A stretch of 64,000 nucleotides of DNA from Nonomuraea sp. NEAU-A123 (GTDB lineage: Bacteria; Actinomycetota; Actinomycetes; Streptosporangiales; Streptosporangiaceae): the NCBI RefSeq assembly GCF_018603905.1, contig NZ_JAHFZZ010000008.1:372001-436000 (forward strand), written 5' to 3'. Below, in pieces: positions 8,495 through 20,596 of this stretch. The first letter of the stretch is position 1; the number at the start of each line of letters is the position of its first letter. Below the pieces are notes generated by a model. That model saw only the letters and a program-made list of their open reading frames with translations. It had not been told where the DNA came from and made no database searches. A program made the position numbers and the translations under genes.

Positions 8495-9226
8495 ATGGAC
8501 AATGTGACCGAACGGGACGCGCACCTTCGAATCTCCGCAGAGCTGATGATGTTCCTGCCCGTGAGCCGGCGCCGTGAGCGCCAGCGGATCGCCATCGGCG
8601 GCAGCTCGACTCTGGGACACCACGTGGAGTCGGCCGGCATCCCGCTGACCGAGGTCGGGCCGATGACCGTCGCCGGACGCGGCGTCGGCCCCTCGTACCA
8701 GCCCGCCGCGGGCGACGTCATCGAAGTACGGCCGGTGCCCAGGCCGCAGCCGCTGCCGCGCGAGCCACGCTTCCTGCTGGACGTGCACCTGGGCACGCTG
8801 TCGCGGCGGCTAAGGCTGCTCGGCCTCGACGCGGCCTACCACAACGACATGGACGATCCGGCCCTGGTGGTGCAGGCGAACGAGGAGCGCCGGGTGCTGC
8901 TGACCCAGGACCGCGGCCTGCTGCGCCGCCGCGCGCTGTGGCTGGGCGCCTACGTCCGCGGCGCACGCCCCCAGGACCAGCTACGCGACCTGCTCGAACG
9001 GTTCGCACCCCCACTGCGCCCATGGACCCGGTGCACTGCCTGCAACGGCGAACTGGCCCCGGTACCGAAGCGCGAGGTGCTGCCGCAACTGCAGGCGGGC
9101 ACCCGGCACGGCTACGACGCCTACGGCCGGTGCGGGGACTGCGGCCACGTCTACTGGCACGGCGCCCACAGCGGCCACCTGGAGGAGATCGTCCGGTCGG
9201 CGCGACAGTGGGCGGCTACGGGGTGA
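8495..9226 (+). CDS. Mut7-C RNase-domain protein with N-terminal ubiquitin-like fold
   Basis: The 243-residue protein is the two-domain form common in actinobacteria. Residues about 8-80 match the Mut7-C ubiquitin-like domain (IGGSSTLGHHVESAGIPLTEVG). The rest is the PIN-fold Mut7-C domain with FLLDVHLGTLSRRLRLLG, LLTQDRGLLRRR and a C-terminal zinc ribbon of CTACNG and CGDCGH. The family is predicted to be an RNase, by homology to the exonuclease Mut-7 C-terminus; the target is unknown. It is divergent from the TAXI gene with 26 bases between starts. Cytoplasmic. Confidence 0.88.
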   Translation: MDNVTERDAHLRISAELMMFLPVSRRRERQRIAIGGSSTLGHHVESAGIPLTEVGPMTVAGRGVGPSYQPAAGDVIEVRPVPRPQPLPREPRFLLDVHLGTLSRRLRLLGLDAAYHNDMDDPALVVQANEERRVLLTQDRGLLRRRALWLGAYVRGARPQDQLRDLLERFAPPLRPWTRCTACNGELAPVPKREVLPQLQAGTRHGYDAYGRCGDCGHVYWHGAHSGHLEEIVRSARQWAATG

Positions 9227-9256
9227 CGCAGGACCTACCACCAGAAAGGAAAAGTA

Positions 9257-9655
9257 ATGCGCAAGCGGTTCACGGCCATCGGAATTTCCCTCTCAGCGCT
9301 GACCGTCCTGCTCGTACCGCCCACGCCTTCGTACGCAGCCGCTCCCATCCCAGCAGGAGAGAGCCAGCGGATAGCAAAGAGCATGATGCCCAGCTATGGC
9401 TGGCACTCTTCGTCGCAATTCCGCTGTCTGGTCTCACTGTGGGATCGCGTCAGCCACTGGAGCACCACAGCGGGAACGCCGTCAGGGCCATACGGAATAC
9501 CTCGAGCGAATCCCGGGAGGCTCATGGCGTCCGCCGGCTCGAACTGGAAGACCAACGCCAGGACCCAGATCAAATGGGGATTTCGCTACATCAAGAAGCA
9601 CTACAGCACGCCTTGCGCCGCATGGAGCCACTACCGAAGCTCCGGCGAATACTGA
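9257..9655 (+). CDS. Secreted transglycosylase-like protein lacking the usual catalytic Glu
   Basis: The 132-residue protein has a clear signal peptide (cleavage near SYAAA). The mature region matches the short lytic-transglycosylase-like domain of actinobacteria: FRCLVSLWDRVSHW, GPYGIPRANPGRLMASAG, TQIKWGFRYIKK and a terminal CAAWSHYRSSGEY. In the family I know, the segment after LW reads RESGW or similar and supplies the catalytic Glu; here that position is Val (codon GTC). The protein may be an inactive peptidoglycan-binding relative or a decaying gene, though the frame is intact. AGAAAGGA precedes the ATG. Confidence 0.8.
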   Translation: MRKRFTAIGISLSALTVLLVPPTPSYAAAPIPAGESQRIAKSMMPSYGWHSSSQFRCLVSLWDRVSHWSTTAGTPSGPYGIPRANPGRLMASAGSNWKTNARTQIKWGFRYIKKHYSTPCAAWSHYRSSGEY

Positions 9656-9681
9656 TCAGAGCCTGACTCCGTCCCCTGCGG

Positions 9682-13122
<3,441 letters not shown>

Positions 13123-13168
13123 CAAGTGTGTAATTCTTGTCGATATTCCCCTTGTTGAGGAAGGCCGC

Positions 13169-15730
13169 GTGGAATTTCGCATCATGGGTCCGCTCGAGGT
13201 GCGCGATGGCGACGGCGACCGCACCCCGACCGCGCCCAAGCATCGAGACCTGCTGGCGATGTTCGTGCTCAACGCGCGCCGCCCGCTCACCGTGGGACGG
13301 CTGCGCCACCTGCTGTGGCCGCGTGAGGGCGGCGACCGGTCCGACTCGCTGGTCCGCGGCTACGTCGGGCAGTTGCGCCAGCTCATCGGCAAAGATGTGA
13401 TCACCACGGTGTCCGGCACGTACACGCTGGCCATCGGCGAGGAGCAGCTCGACGTCGACCGTTTCAGATCGCTGGTGGAGCGGGGCGCGTACGAGGAGGC
13501 GCTGGCCCTGTGGCGCGGCCCGGCGCTCGAAGACCTCGACCCCGACGGCGAACGCTGGGTGGAGACGCGCCGACTGCGCGAGGAGCTGGACGAGCTGCGG
13601 CTGCTCGCCCTGGAGCGCCGGGTGCAGCTCGACCTCGACGCCGGCCGACACCGGGAGCTGCTGTCCGAGCTGCGGCGGCTGGCCGGGCAATACCCGCTCT
13701 GGCAGCGCTTCAGAGGCCAGTACATGCTCGCGCTCTACCGGAGCGGGCGGCGGGTGGAGGCCCTCGACGCGTACGCGGCGTTACGCGAGGCGCTCGACGA
13801 CGGCCACGCGATCGAGCCCGATTCCGATCTGCAGCTGCTCTATCACCGCATGCTGCACGACGACGTGTCGCTGCACGTCTCGGCGGGGCCGCCGGTGCTG
13901 CTGCCGCACGACGTGGCCGGGTTCACCGGGCGCGCCGACCTCCTCGACCTGGTGGTGGGCGGACAGGTCGTCGTGCATGGTCAGGCGGGCGCGGGCAAGT
14001 CGGCGCTGGCCGTGCACGCCGCCTGGCGGGAGCGCGAGCGCTTCCCCGACGGGATCCTCTACGCCGACCTGCGCGAGACGACGGGACCCGCGGCGGTGCT
14101 CGAGGACTTCCTGCGCTGGCTGGGCTGCCCGGCCCAGGCCGTCCCCGCCTCGCTCGACGGGCGGGAGCGACTTTTCCGTACGTACGCGGCCAACCGCCGG
14201 CTGCTTGTGCTGCTCGACAACGCGTCGTCCGAGAGCCAGGTGCGGCCGCTGCTGACCTCCTGCCCCACGGTCGTCACCAGCCGCTCCTCGCTCGGCGGGC
14301 TGGCCGACGCGGCCCGCGTGTCCGTGGGCGTGCTCGGCGAGGTCGACGCGCTCGACCTGCTCGTCCGCACCTCCGGCCGGGCGGCCGACGAGGCGCTGCG
14401 CAGGCTGGCCAGGTTCTGCGGCGGGCTGCCCATCGCGCTGCGCATCGCCGGGTCCCGGCTGGCCGCCCGGCCGAGCTGGACCGTCGACTACCTGGTCAGC
14501 CTGCTCGAAGACGAGCACGAGCGGCTCGACGGGCTGCGCTCCGGCGACCAGGCCGTACGCAGCGTGCTCGCCATCGGCTACGACGGCCTGCCCGAACCCG
14601 CCAAGGCCACGCTGCGCGGGCTCGGCGCGCTGTCGGCGCCCGACTTCGCGGACTGGGTGGCGGAGCTGTTCGGCGGGCAGGCCGAGGCACTGGTCGACGC
14701 CGGGCTGCTGGAGACGCACCTGGTCGACGTGGCGGGTCAGGTGCGCTACCGGCTGCACGACCTGACCCGCCTGTTCGCCCGCGAGCAGCCCGCGCCCGGC
14801 GCGCTCGAACGGCTGCTGGCCCTGTCCCTGGCCCAGGTACGGTTGTCGCGCTTCTCGCTGGTCTCCGGCGATCCGGGCACGTTCGTGGCGACCAGGGACC
14901 TCAGGGAGTCGGTCGAGTGGCTCGCCGCCGAGCGGACCTTCCTGGTCAGCCTGGTCTCCGACCTGCATCAGGCCGGTCTCGACGACGGCTGCCGACGGCT
15001 CGCCCACCTGCTGGGGCCGTACCTCGAACGCAACCGCTTCCTCGACGACTGGCGGCACGTCATCGGGGCGGCGCTGGAGTCGGCGCGGCGCGCGGGCGAC
15101 GTGATGGGCGAGGCGCTGATCCTGCGCGACCAGGGCGACCTGCACCTGGCCGAGCGGGAGTGGGACCTGGCGCACGACCGGCTCAGGCTGGCACTCGGCA
15201 TGTTCCTGGGCGCCGGGCGCACCCGCGACGTCAACCAGACCAGGCGGCGCCTCGGCCGCGTCCACCTCGAACGCGACCGGCTGCCCGAGGCCGAGCGTGC
15301 CCTGCTCAGTTGCCTCAAGGCGGCGGAGAACGACCGCGACGCCGCCGACGTGCTCCGCGTGCTGGGCGCGGTCCTGCACCGCGCGGGCCGCCTCGACGAG
15401 GCCGCGGACCGCCTCCAGACCGCCGCCGGCCACCTCGCCGCGCTCGGCGACCGCTACCGGCAGGCCGACACGCTCCTGGACCTCTCCTCGGTACGGCTGG
15501 CGCAGCGCGCGGTCCCCGACGCCAGGACGGCCGCCGAGACGGCCCGAAGCATCGCCATACGGCTCGGCGACCGACTGCTCGACGCGTACGCCCTGCTGGC
15601 CCTCGCCCGGGTGAACCAGGCGGAGGGCGCGGCGGAACGGGCCGGAGAGCTGGCGGGGGCGGCGCTGACGGTCTTCGAGGCGCTGGGGGACGATCTGGGC
15701 CGGTCGCAGGCGCTTCCTCTGGTGGGATAG
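13169..15730 (+). CDS. AfsR/SARP-type regulator: wHTH, BTAD, NTPase, TPR
   Basis: The GTG at 13169 is preferred: the family starts with (V/M)EFRIMGPLEV and GAGGAAGG lies just upstream. Of 853 residues, about 1-90 are an OmpR-like winged helix, about 95-245 the bacterial transcriptional activator (BTAD) domain, then an NB-ARC-like NTPase with P-loop GQAGAGKSALAVH (near 271) and LLVLLDNA, a winged-helix/LRR-less linker and about 200 residues of TPR-like helices at the C-terminus. Such regulators act as ATP-dependent switches for secondary metabolism or stress. AfsR is a phosphorylation target of the kinase AfsK, so pairing with the divergent kinase is suggestive. The urease operon 92 bases downstream could be a target. 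Confidence 0.9.
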   Translation: MEFRIMGPLEVRDGDGDRTPTAPKHRDLLAMFVLNARRPLTVGRLRHLLWPREGGDRSDSLVRGYVGQLRQLIGKDVITTVSGTYTLAIGEEQLDVDRFRSLVERGAYEEALALWRGPALEDLDPDGERWVETRRLREELDELRLLALERRVQLDLDAGRHRELLSELRRLAGQYPLWQRFRGQYMLALYRSGRRVEALDAYAALREALDDGHAIEPDSDLQLLYHRMLHDDVSLHVSAGPPVLLPHDVAGFTGRADLLDLVVGGQVVVHGQAGAGKSALAVHAAWRERERFPDGILYADLRETTGPAAVLEDFLRWLGCPAQAVPASLDGRERLFRTYAANRRLLVLLDNASSESQVRPLLTSCPTVVTSRSSLGGLADAARVSVGVLGEVDALDLLVRTSGRAADEALRRLARFCGGLPIALRIAGSRLAARPSWTVDYLVSLLEDEHERLDGLRSGDQAVRSVLAIGYDGLPEPAKATLRGLGALSAPDFADWVAELFGGQAEALVDAGLLETHLVDVAGQVRYRLHDLTRLFAREQPAPGALERLLALSLAQVRLSRFSLVSGDPGTFVATRDLRESVEWLAAERTFLVSLVSDLHQAGLDDGCRRLAHLLGPYLERNRFLDDWRHVIGAALESARRAGDVMGEALILRDQGDLHLAEREWDLAHDRLRLALGMFLGAGRTRDVNQTRRRLGRVHLERDRLPEAERALLSCLKAAENDRDAADVLRVLGAVLHRAGRLDEAADRLQTAAGHLAALGDRYRQADTLLDLSSVRLAQRAVPDARTAAETARSIAIRLGDRLLDAYALLALARVNQAEGAAERAGELAGAALTVFEALGDDLGRSQALPLVG

Positions 15731-15822
15731 CGCGACCTGTATCCGGGAGGGTGGAACCACCAGAAACCGACTCGACATCCCCCGGCAACATCGTGGAAAC
15801 GGCCGGTTCCTAAGGTCCGGCC

Positions 15823-16125
15823 ATGCGGCTAACCCCACACGAGCAGGAGCGCCTGCTCATCCACGTCGCCGCCGGGGTGGCTCGGCAGCGTCAGGCCAGG
15901 GGCCTGCGCCTCAACCACCCCGAGGCCACCGCGGTCATCGCGTCGTTCCTGATGGAGGGCGCCAGGGACGGGCGGACCGTGGCCGATCTGATGGAGGCGG
16001 GACGCTCAGTGCTCGGCCGGGACGACGTCATGGAGGGGGTGCCCGAGATGCTCGACTCCGTACAGATCGAGGCGACCTTCCCAGACGGCACCAAGCTGGT
16101 CACCGTACACAGGCCGATCCCGTGA
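15823..16125 (+). CDS. ureA: Urease subunit gamma
   Basis: The 100-residue protein has the UreA hallmarks: MRLTPHEQERLLIHVAAGVA, RGLRLNHPEATAVI, DLMEAG and VPEMLDSVQIEATFPDGTKLVTVH. It is the smallest structural subunit of the cytoplasmic nickel urease, which splits urea to ammonia and carbamate. It opens an operon ordered ureA-ureB-ureC-ureF-ureG-ureD; no ureE is present, which is usual in actinobacteria. It overlaps ureB by a GTGA junction. The 92 bases upstream must carry the promoter, but no operator is obvious. Confidence 0.97.
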   Translation: MRLTPHEQERLLIHVAAGVARQRQARGLRLNHPEATAVIASFLMEGARDGRTVADLMEAGRSVLGRDDVMEGVPEMLDSVQIEATFPDGTKLVTVHRPIP

Positions 16126-16433
16126 TTCCGGGCGAATACCTGCATCCCGCCGATGACATCCCGTTGAATCCGGGGCGGCCGCGGGTGACGGTCCGGGTGG
16201 TCAACACCGCCGACCGGCCGGTACAGGTCGGGTCGCACTACCACTTCGCCGCCGCCAACCCCGGGCTGGCCTTCGACCGCGACGCCGCCTGGGGGATGCG
16301 GCTCGACGTGCCCGCGGGCACCGCGATCAGGTTCGAGCCGGGGGTCGAGCGCGACGTGACCCTGGTGCCGATCGCCGGGCGCCGCGTGGTGCCCGGCCTG
16401 CGACCGGAATGGGCGGGCCCCCTCGATGGCTGA
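16122..16433 (+). CDS. ureB: Urease subunit beta
   Basis: The 103-residue protein begins IPGEYL with a GTG codon overlapping the ureA stop. It carries the family core VVNTADRPVQVGSHYHFAAANPGLAFDR, shortened here, then GMRLDVPAGTAIRFEPG and GRRVVPGLRP. The beta subunit forms part of the (alpha-beta-gamma)3 urease trimer. It overlaps the start of ureC by 8 bases, consistent with translational coupling. Confidence 0.97.
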   Translation: MIPGEYLHPADDIPLNPGRPRVTVRVVNTADRPVQVGSHYHFAAANPGLAFDRDAAWGMRLDVPAGTAIRFEPGVERDVTLVPIAGRRVVPGLRPEWAGPLDG

Positions 16434-18132
16434 CATCTCCCGTACGCGCTATGCCGCCCTGTACGGCCCCACCACGGGCGACCGCATCAGGCTGGCCGAC
16501 ACCGACCTGTTCATCGAGGTCACCGAGGACCTGTCCGTGGGCCCGGCGGGAGCCGGGGACGAGGCGGTGTTCGGCGGTGGCAAGGTGATCCGCGAGTCGA
16601 TGGGACAGGCCAGGACGACCCGGGCCGAGGGCGCGCCGGACCTGGTCATCACGGGCGCGGTGATCCTCGACCACTGGGGCGTGGTCAAGGCCGACATCGG
16701 CGTCACCGGGGGCCGGATCTCCGCCATCGGCAAGGCCGGCAACCCCGACACCATGGACGGCGTCGACATCGTCATCGGCCCGTCCACCGAGATCCTGAGC
16801 GGCAACGGCAAGATCCTCACCGCCGGCGCCGTCGACTCCCATGTACACCTCATCTGCCCGCAGATCCTCGACGAGGCGATCGGCGCGGGCGTCACCACGA
16901 TCGTCGGCGGCGGCACCGGACCGGTCGAGGGCACCAAGGCCACCACGGTCACCGGCACCTGGTACCTGTCCCGGATGCTCGAGTCTCTCGACTCCTACCC
17001 GCTCAACTTCGCCCTGCTCGGCAAGGGCAACACGGTGAGCTCCGCGGGCCTGCTCGAACAGCTTGCGGCGGGCGCCTCGGGGTTCAAGCTGCACGAGGAC
17101 TGGGGCACCACGCCGTCGGCGATCGACGCCTGCCTGACCGTGGCCGACGCGAACGGCGTACAGGTGACGATCCACACCGACACCCTCAACGAGGCCGGGT
17201 TCGTGGAGTCGACGCTGGCCGCCATCGGCGATCGGACGATCCACGCCTACCACACAGAAGGGGCGGGAGGCGGGCACGCGCCCGACATCATCAGGATGGC
17301 GTCGTTCGCGAACGTCCTGCCCTCCTCCACGAACCCCACCCGACCCCACACCGTCAACACGCTCGACGAACACCTCGACATGCTGATGGTCTGCCACCAC
17401 CTGAACCCGTCGATCCCCGAGGACCTGGCCTTCGCCGAGTCCCGCATCAGGCCCACCACGATGGCCGCCGAAGACGTCCTGCACGATCTGGGGGCGATCT
17501 CGATGATCGGCTCGGACTCGCAGGCGATGGGCCGGGTCGGCGAGACGATCATCCGCACCTGGCAGACGGCGCACGTTATGAAGCGCCGCCGCGGCGCCCT
17601 GACCGGCCCCGCGGACAACCTCCGCGCCCGCCGCTACGTCGCGAAATATACGATCTGCCCGGCCGTCGCCCACGGCCTCGACGCCGAACTCGGCTCCGTC
17701 GAACGCGGCAAGCTCGCCGACCTCGTCCTCTGGGACCCGGCGTTCTTCGGCGTCAAGCCCACCCTCGTCCTCAAGGGCGGCGTGGTGGCCTGGGCCCAGA
17801 TGGGCGACGCGAACGCCTCCATCCCCACGCCGCAGCCGATGCTGCCGCGCCCGATGTTCGGCGCCGCCCCTGTCACGGCCGCCGCCACCTCGCTGCACTT
17901 CGTCTCTCCGCTCGCCCTCGAGTCCGGCCTCGCCGACCGCCTCGCGGTCCGCCGCCGCCTCGTCCCTGTGGCGGATGTACGGGGGCGCGGCAAGGACACG
18001 ATGCCGCTCAACGACGCGCTCCCCCGGATCGAGGTGGCCCCGGACACGTTCGAGGTCCGCGTGGACGGCGACCTGATCGAGCCCGCACCCGTCGAAACGC
18101 TCCCGATGACCCAGCGCTACTTCCTCTTCTGA
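16426..18132 (+). CDS. ureC: Urease subunit alpha (catalytic)
   Basis: UreC binds the dinuclear nickel centre. The 568 residues show all expected ligands: HVH at 139-141, the carbamylated Lys221 in GFKLHEDWG, His in VTIHTDT and AYHTEGAGGGHAP, the mobile-flap Cys323-His324 in MVCHHL, and the Asp in SDSQAMGRVGE. The length is standard for bacterial UreC. ureF begins one base after its stop codon. The site looks fully active. Confidence 0.98.
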   Translation: MADISRTRYAALYGPTTGDRIRLADTDLFIEVTEDLSVGPAGAGDEAVFGGGKVIRESMGQARTTRAEGAPDLVITGAVILDHWGVVKADIGVTGGRISAIGKAGNPDTMDGVDIVIGPSTEILSGNGKILTAGAVDSHVHLICPQILDEAIGAGVTTIVGGGTGPVEGTKATTVTGTWYLSRMLESLDSYPLNFALLGKGNTVSSAGLLEQLAAGASGFKLHEDWGTTPSAIDACLTVADANGVQVTIHTDTLNEAGFVESTLAAIGDRTIHAYHTEGAGGGHAPDIIRMASFANVLPSSTNPTRPHTVNTLDEHLDMLMVCHHLNPSIPEDLAFAESRIRPTTMAAEDVLHDLGAISMIGSDSQAMGRVGETIIRTWQTAHVMKRRRGALTGPADNLRARRYVAKYTICPAVAHGLDAELGSVERGKLADLVLWDPAFFGVKPTLVLKGGVVAWAQMGDANASIPTPQPMLPRPMFGAAPVTAAATSLHFVSPLALESGLADRLAVRRRLVPVADVRGRGKDTMPLNDALPRIEVAPDTFEVRVDGDLIEPAPVETLPMTQRYFLF

Positions 18133-18133
18133 G

Positions 18134-18853
18134 ATGAACCCCGCACTCCTGCTCCTCACCGACTCCCGTCTCCCGGCCGGCGGCCACGCCCACTCGGGCG
18201 GCACCGAACAGGCGATCGCCACGGGAGCGGTCCACGACCTGGCGTCCCTGGCCGCCTTCCTGAGGGGCCGCCTGCACACATCCGGGCACGTCGCCGCCGC
18301 CCTCGCCGCCGCAGCCTGCACCTTGAGCGCCACCCGCTCCCCCGACACCTTGTGGGATCTGCTGGACGCGGAGGCCGACGCCAGGACCGCCTCCCCCGCC
18401 CAGCGGGACGCCTCCAGGACCCAGGGCAGGCTGCTTCTGCGGGTGGCCCGCCGCCTGTGGCCGTCTCCTGCGCTCGACGGCCTGGCGCAGGCCGTACCGA
18501 ATCCCCATCACCCCATCGCGCTCGGCGCGGCGGCGCACGCGGCGGGAGCGTCACCCGAGGACGCCGCCCTGGCGGCGGCCTACCACGCGATCACCGGTTC
18601 GGCCACGGCGGCGGTCCGGCTGCTCGGCCTGGACCCGGTAGCGGTCCACGGCCTGCTGGCCGACCTGGCCCCAGACCTCGCCGCCACAGCCAGCATGGCT
18701 GACATGGGAGCCCATTCCACCGAACCCCCTGGGGCCTCGGGCACCCCCCTGGCCGACCGGTCATGGGCCGAGCTGCCCGCTCGATCCGCCCCGGCGCTTG
18801 ACCTGCTCGCTGAGCGGCATGCGGGCGCCAAGGTCAGACTGTTCGTCTCCTAG
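18134..18853 (+). CDS. ureF: Urease accessory protein UreF
   Basis: UreF forms the UreG-UreF-UreD complex that delivers nickel to apo-urease and acts on UreG as a GTPase-gating factor. The 239-residue helical protein has the characteristic N-terminus LLLTDSRLPAGGHAHSGG and a middle segment NPHHPIALGAAAHAAG. It starts one base after ureC and ends 11 bases before ureG, inside the operon. Sequence between the motifs is alanine-rich, as in other high-GC homologues. Confidence 0.92.
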   Translation: MNPALLLLTDSRLPAGGHAHSGGTEQAIATGAVHDLASLAAFLRGRLHTSGHVAAALAAAACTLSATRSPDTLWDLLDAEADARTASPAQRDASRTQGRLLLRVARRLWPSPALDGLAQAVPNPHHPIALGAAAHAAGASPEDAALAAAYHAITGSATAAVRLLGLDPVAVHGLLADLAPDLAATASMADMGAHSTEPPGASGTPLADRSWAELPARSAPALDLLAERHAGAKVRLFVS

Positions 18854-18864
18854 GAAGGACACGC

Positions 18865-19536
18865 ATGGGCGCCAATCACGACGACCATCACCACGCCCCG
18901 GACCACCACGGCAGAGCGCTCCGCCTCGGGGTGGGCGGGCCGGTGGGCAGCGGCAAGACGGCCCTGGTCGCCGCCCTGTGCCGGACGCTCGGCGGCTCCC
19001 TGCGCCTGGGTGTGGTGACCAACGACATCTACACCACCGAGGACGCCGACTTCCTGCGCCGGGCCGGCGTGCTCGACCAGGAACGCATCCTGGCCGTCGA
19101 GACCGGCTGCTGCCCCCACACCGCCATCCGCGACGACATCGCCGCGAACCTCGACGCCGTGGAGACCCTGGAGGACAGGTTCGGCCCGCTCGACCTGGTG
19201 ATCGTGGAGAGTGGCGGGGACAACCTGACGGCGACGTTCAGCCGTGGCCTGGCCGACAGGCAGATCTTCGTTCTCGACGTGTCCGGTGGCGACAAGGTGC
19301 CCCGCAAGGGCGGTCCGGGGGTGACCTCGGCCGACCTGCTGGTGATCAACAAAACGGACCTCGCGCCGCTGGTGGACGCCGACCTGGGCGTGATGGCCCG
19401 TGACGCGGCGGCGGTCCGCGGGGACAGGCCGGTCCTGTTCACTTCGATCAGGCAGGACCCCTCGGCGGCGGCCGTGGCGGCCTGGGTCTCGGAACAGGCC
19501 CATTCCTGGCCCCACGAGCCCGTCCCAGCGGCATGA
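18865..19536 (+). CDS. ureG: Urease accessory GTPase UreG
   Basis: The SIMIBI-class GTPase drives nickel insertion. The 223 residues begin with a His/Asp-rich stretch (DDHHHAPDHH), a likely nickel reservoir that may partly replace the missing UreE. Then come P-loop GGPVGSGKT (24-32), the nickel-binding CPH in ETGCCPHTAI, VIVESGGDNL and NKTDLAPLVDADL. GAAGGA stands ahead of the ATG. Confidence 0.96.
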   Translation: MGANHDDHHHAPDHHGRALRLGVGGPVGSGKTALVAALCRTLGGSLRLGVVTNDIYTTEDADFLRRAGVLDQERILAVETGCCPHTAIRDDIAANLDAVETLEDRFGPLDLVIVESGGDNLTATFSRGLADRQIFVLDVSGGDKVPRKGGPGVTSADLLVINKTDLAPLVDADLGVMARDAAAVRGDRPVLFTSIRQDPSAAAVAAWVSEQAHSWPHEPVPAA

Positions 19537-19549
19537 CCCACCCCGCCCT

Positions 19550-20587
19550 ATGACCAGCAGCGCACCCCTGCCGGACACCGCGGCAGAGACCATGTCAGAC
19601 GCCCAGGCAGGCACGTCCGTAGAACCTGTCTCGGCCGACGGCACCGGTGCCGTTGTTGTCGGGCGGCGGGCGATGGCGGCTCGGGCGGCTGTCGGGACAT
19701 CCCTGGCCGGTGGTCGGACGGTCGTCAGCCGTCTCAGTTCGGCGCCGCCCCTGACGTTGCGGCAGACCGGGCCGCGGACCGTTCACCTGGTCTCCACGGC
19801 GGCCGGCCCGCTCGGCGGCGACCGGCTCGAACTCGACCTCGACATAGCCCCCGGCACCAGCCTCGAGGTCGGCTCGGTGGCGAGCACGCTGGTGCTGCCC
19901 GGCGACGGGGAGTCCGTCATGGTGATCACCGCACGCGTCGGGGCAGGAGCCTCACTCCGGTTCGCGCCCCAGCCAACGGTGCTCGCCGCCGGATGCTTCC
20001 ACCGCCTGGTGGTACGCCTGACGCTGGCGGCGGGCGCGCACGTGTTCTGGCGCGAGGAGATCGTCTTCGGCCGGTACGGCGAGGCGCCTGGCCGCTGCCA
20101 CGCCCGCTTCGACGCCACCTACGACGGCCGCCCCCTGCTCAGGCAGGAGTACACGGTCGGCGACCCGGCCCTCGGCGCCTCCCCGGCCGTCTACGGCGAC
20201 GCCCGCTGCATCGGCACCACCCTCGTCACCCCGGAAACCACGACACCCACCCCCGCCGCACCAGCCCCGGCCGCACAAGGACTCGCCGTTTCAAGGGCTG
20301 TGGTCGCAAGGGGCGCCGCCGTATCGCGATCCGCGTCAGAGGCCGTGGCAGGGGACGGTGCCGCCGTGTCACGGACCGTCCCAAGGACCGTAGCCGCGGA
20401 CGATCCCGCCGTGTCGCGGACCGCCGCAGGGGCCGTGGTGGCGGACGGTGTCGCCGTGTTGCCGCTGGCCGGGCCCGGGGTGTTGGTGTCCGCGCTGGGC
20501 GCCGACGCGGTCGAGTTGCGGCGGCGTCTGGAGTGGGGTGAGGGTGTGGCCTTGGGTGACCTGGCAGGAGCCGCGTGCCCGTCCTAA
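19550..20587 (+). CDS. ureD: Urease accessory protein UreD with tandem-repeat insert
   Basis: UreD (UreH) scaffolds UreF and UreG on apo-urease. The start at 19550 gives 345 residues; 19592 is an alternative, and conserved sequence only begins near ARAAVGTSLAGGRTVVSRL. The core contains HLVSTAAGPLGGDRLELDLD, VFWREEIVFGRYGE and LLRQEYTVGDP. Between roughly residues 225 and 305 it carries a low-complexity insert of AAVSRT-containing 15-residue repeats, after which the typical C-terminal VLVSALGADAVELRRRLEWG resumes. The insert is unusual for the family but keeps the frame. It ends the urease operon. Confidence 0.9.
   Translation: MTSSAPLPDTAAETMSDAQAGTSVEPVSADGTGAVVVGRRAMAARAAVGTSLAGGRTVVSRLSSAPPLTLRQTGPRTVHLVSTAAGPLGGDRLELDLDIAPGTSLEVGSVASTLVLPGDGESVMVITARVGAGASLRFAPQPTVLAAGCFHRLVVRLTLAAGAHVFWREEIVFGRYGEAPGRCHARFDATYDGRPLLRQEYTVGDPALGASPAVYGDARCIGTTLVTPETTTPTPAAPAPAAQGLAVSRAVVARGAAVSRSASEAVAGDGAAVSRTVPRTVAADDPAVSRTAAGAVVADGVAVLPLAGPGVLVSALGADAVELRRRLEWGEGVALGDLAGAACPS
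20315..20449 (+). repeat. 45-bp tandem repeat (three units) inside ureD
   Basis: Three in-frame 45-base units lie at 20315-20359, 20360-20404 and 20405-20449. Each starts with a (G/C)CCGCCGT(A/G)TC-like segment and encodes (A/P)AVSR followed by ten variable residues ending in a Gly/Asp pair. A shorter degenerate unit precedes them from about 20280 and a partial one follows at 20450. Confidence 0.8.
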
Positions 20588-20596
20588 GGTGATCGT

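Noticed and set aside
13510..15838. Long alternative frames on both strands inside the BTAD regulator gene
   Set aside because: Arg/Pro/Ala-rich shadow frames of a high-GC gene; the regulator frame shows complete domain order and a good start.
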